Under the pieces are notes generated by a model. That model was not told the origin of the DNA. It was given only the letters and a program-made list of their open reading frames with translations, and searched no databases. From Bacillota bacterium (GTDB taxonomy: Bacteria; Bacillota; Dethiobacteria; DTU022): 6,822 nucleotides of DNA. The first letter of the stretch is position 1. The number at the start of each line of letters is the position of its first letter. Below are positions 5,795 to 6,822 of the stretch, in pieces. Made by a program: the position numbers and the translations under genes. The DNA is taken from the NCBI GenBank assembly GCA_012510625.1, contig JAAZHP010000045.1, forward strand, positions 1-6,822. The letters run 5' to 3'.

Positions 5795-6619
5795 TTATTT
5801 TACCAGCTCGCGGTGGGCCCGGCTGACCACCTCCGGGATCTCTTTTTCAACCCCATTTAGGCAGGAGCAGCCGCCGTCACTCTTTTCCCAGTAGATAAAA
5901 TACTCCAGGTTGCCCCTGGGGCCCGGCAGCCGGGAGAAAGTGAGAGCGGAGGCGCAGTAGCCCCGATCACAGGCAAATTCAATCAGCTCCCGCAGCACGC
6001 GCTGGTGCAGACGGGGATCTCGAATGACGCCCTTGCCTTTGCCGGCCTCGGCGCGCCCCACTTCGAACTGAGGTTTGACCAGGGCCAGGACCAGGGGAAT
6101 TCCGCTTTCCTTTAAAACCGGCAGCACCAGCTTTAGCGAGATAAAAGAGAGATCAACAACCGCCAGATCCGGGATCGCGGGAAGATCCTGCGGCTTGAGA
6201 TGGCGAATGTTGAAGCGTTCCATAACGGTCACCTGCGGATGATGCCGCAGTTTCCAGTCGAGCTGGCCATAGCCGACGTCGAGAGCAATTACCCGGCCGG
6301 CGCCGCGCTGCAGCAGGCAGTCGGTAAAGCCCCCCGTGGAAGCTCCTGCATCGAGAACGGTGAGGCCTTCAACGGTCAGTTCAAGGTCATCCAGGGCTCC
6401 GGCAAGCTTTAACCCGCCCCGGCTGACGTAGTCCTGCCGGGTCTCCATAAGCGTAATTCGGGCATCACGCGGGTAGAACATGCCCGGCTTGGTGCATACT
6501 CTTCCCTCTACCAGCACCCGGCCGGCCATAATTTCCGCGCGGGCCCGGCTGCGGCTAAATTCGGGAAAGTTCTCCAGCAGCAATAAGTCCAGCCGCTCGC
6601 GGCCCGGTCTCTTTTCCAA
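5795..6619 (-). CDS. tlyA: TlyA family rRNA (cytidine-2'-O)-methyltransferase
   Basis: The 274-residue length is normal for TlyA (about 270). Residues 7-60 form an S4 RNA-binding domain (ERLDLLLLE, then SRARAEIMAGRVLVEG). From about 64 an FtsJ/RrmJ-type methyltransferase follows: YVSRGGLKL at 64-72, the SAM-binding loop LDAGASTGGFTD at 89-100, VVDLSFIS at 154-161, LVKPQFEVG at 180-188 and GNLEYF at 236-241. K71, D156, K182 and E239 fit the K-D-K-E catalytic tetrad of this fold. Characterised members methylate 2'-OH of cytidines in 16S and/or 23S rRNA and affect capreomycin sensitivity; some were described as haemolysins. The start is a TTG at 6619, two bases after the dxs stop, with a GGGGGGTG ribosome-binding sequence about 10 nt upstream inside dxs, so translation is probably coupled. 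A CTG two codons earlier is a possible alternative. Stop is TAA at 5797-5795. Confidence 0.93.
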   Translation of the reverse strand: MEKRPGRERLDLLLLENFPEFSRSRARAEIMAGRVLVEGRVCTKPGMFYPRDARITLMETRQDYVSRGGLKLAGALDDLELTVEGLTVLDAGASTGGFTDCLLQRGAGRVIALDVGYGQLDWKLRHHPQVTVMERFNIRHLKPQDLPAIPDLAVVDLSFISLKLVLPVLKESGIPLVLALVKPQFEVGRAEAGKGKGVIRDPRLHQRVLRELIEFACDRGYCASALTFSRLPGPRGNLEYFIYWEKSDGGCSCLNGVEKEIPEVVSRAHRELVK

Positions 6620-6621
6620 TT

Positions 6622-6822
6622 TCAGCGCGCACCCCCCGGAGCCCCGGCGCCGGCAAGAGAGAGCGCCTCCCGGAAGATCCCCTCTGCATCGAGGCCGTAA
6701 AGAGAGAGAACCAGCGAGCGCGGGCCCTGTTCGACGAAGCGGTCGTCTATACCCAGTCGGCGCACCGGCAGCACCAGGCCCCGTTTTGATAAAAGCTCGA
6801 GCACGGCGCTGCCGAAGCCGCC
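6622..6822 (-). CDS. dxs: 1-deoxy-D-xylulose-5-phosphate synthase, C-terminal end (5' part lies beyond the window)
   Basis: Only the last 66 residues are present; the frame is open to the window edge and the stop is TGA at 6624-6622. The visible part starts GGFGSAVLE, continues through PVRRLGIDDRFVEQG and ends with a DAEGI segment. This is the typical C-terminal transketolase-like domain of DXS (family pattern: GGFGSAV, then LGIPDxFVEHG, then the DAEGI helix). DXS is a cytosolic thiamine-diphosphate enzyme that condenses pyruvate and glyceraldehyde 3-phosphate to 1-deoxy-D-xylulose 5-phosphate, the first step of the MEP isoprenoid pathway. A GTG at 6804 is in frame but internal, not a start. 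The short Ala/Gly-rich tail (AGAGAPGGAR) is ordinary variation. The gene is followed after 2 bp by tlyA, as in many Firmicutes. Confidence 0.93.
   Translation of the reverse strand, partial: GGFGSAVLELLSKRGLVLPVRRLGIDDRFVEQGPRSLVLSLYGLDAEGIFREALSLAGAGAPGGAR

Overview
The window looks like a chromosomal segment from a GC-rich Gram-positive anaerobe of the Clostridia, perhaps Peptococcaceae- or Moorella-like. The evidence is the gene order dxs, tlyA, small membrane protein, nadK, recN, which matches the conserved Firmicutes dxs-tlyA-(nadK)-argR-recN neighbourhood, together with strong AGGAGG-type ribosome binding sites and GTG/TTG starts. The genus assignment is inference; no search was possible.

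Layout: all convincing genes are on the minus strand, so the operon reads from the right edge to the left. It contains the 3' end of dxs (6622-6822, isoprenoid precursor synthesis), tlyA (5795-6619, rRNA 2'-O-methyltransferase), a two-membrane-segment protein of unknown function (5186-5722), nadK (4323-5174, NADP synthesis), recN (2562-4289, double-strand break repair) and a 708-residue sigma-54-dependent activator with CBS-CBS-PAS-PAS-AAA+-Fis architecture (435-2561). Gaps are 2, 72, 11, 33 and 0 bp, which indicates co-transcription. The 72-bp gap holds a good sigma-A-type promoter, so the last four genes probably also have their own transcript.

Two departures from the usual order stand out. 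There is no argR between nadK and recN. Directly after recN, where sporulation genes (spoIVB, spo0A) are often found, lies the sigma-54 activator, whose targets are probably outside the window to the left.

The left 434 bp contain no supportable complete gene. They are a patchwork of short repeats: three arrays of a 7-bp unit (consensus RGTYAGA), two REP-like 35-mers spaced exactly 40 bp apart (the second in a perfect 13-bp-arm hairpin that may also end the operon transcript), a GC-rich 8-bp-arm hairpin, and two further small hairpins. Two of the 7-bp arrays face each other and bound a segment of about 303 bp beginning one base beyond the activator's stop codon. This suggests a decayed or non-autonomous mobile repeat unit. 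I found no new multi-gene system; the least explained items are the repeat mosaic, the small membrane protein and the sensory activator.
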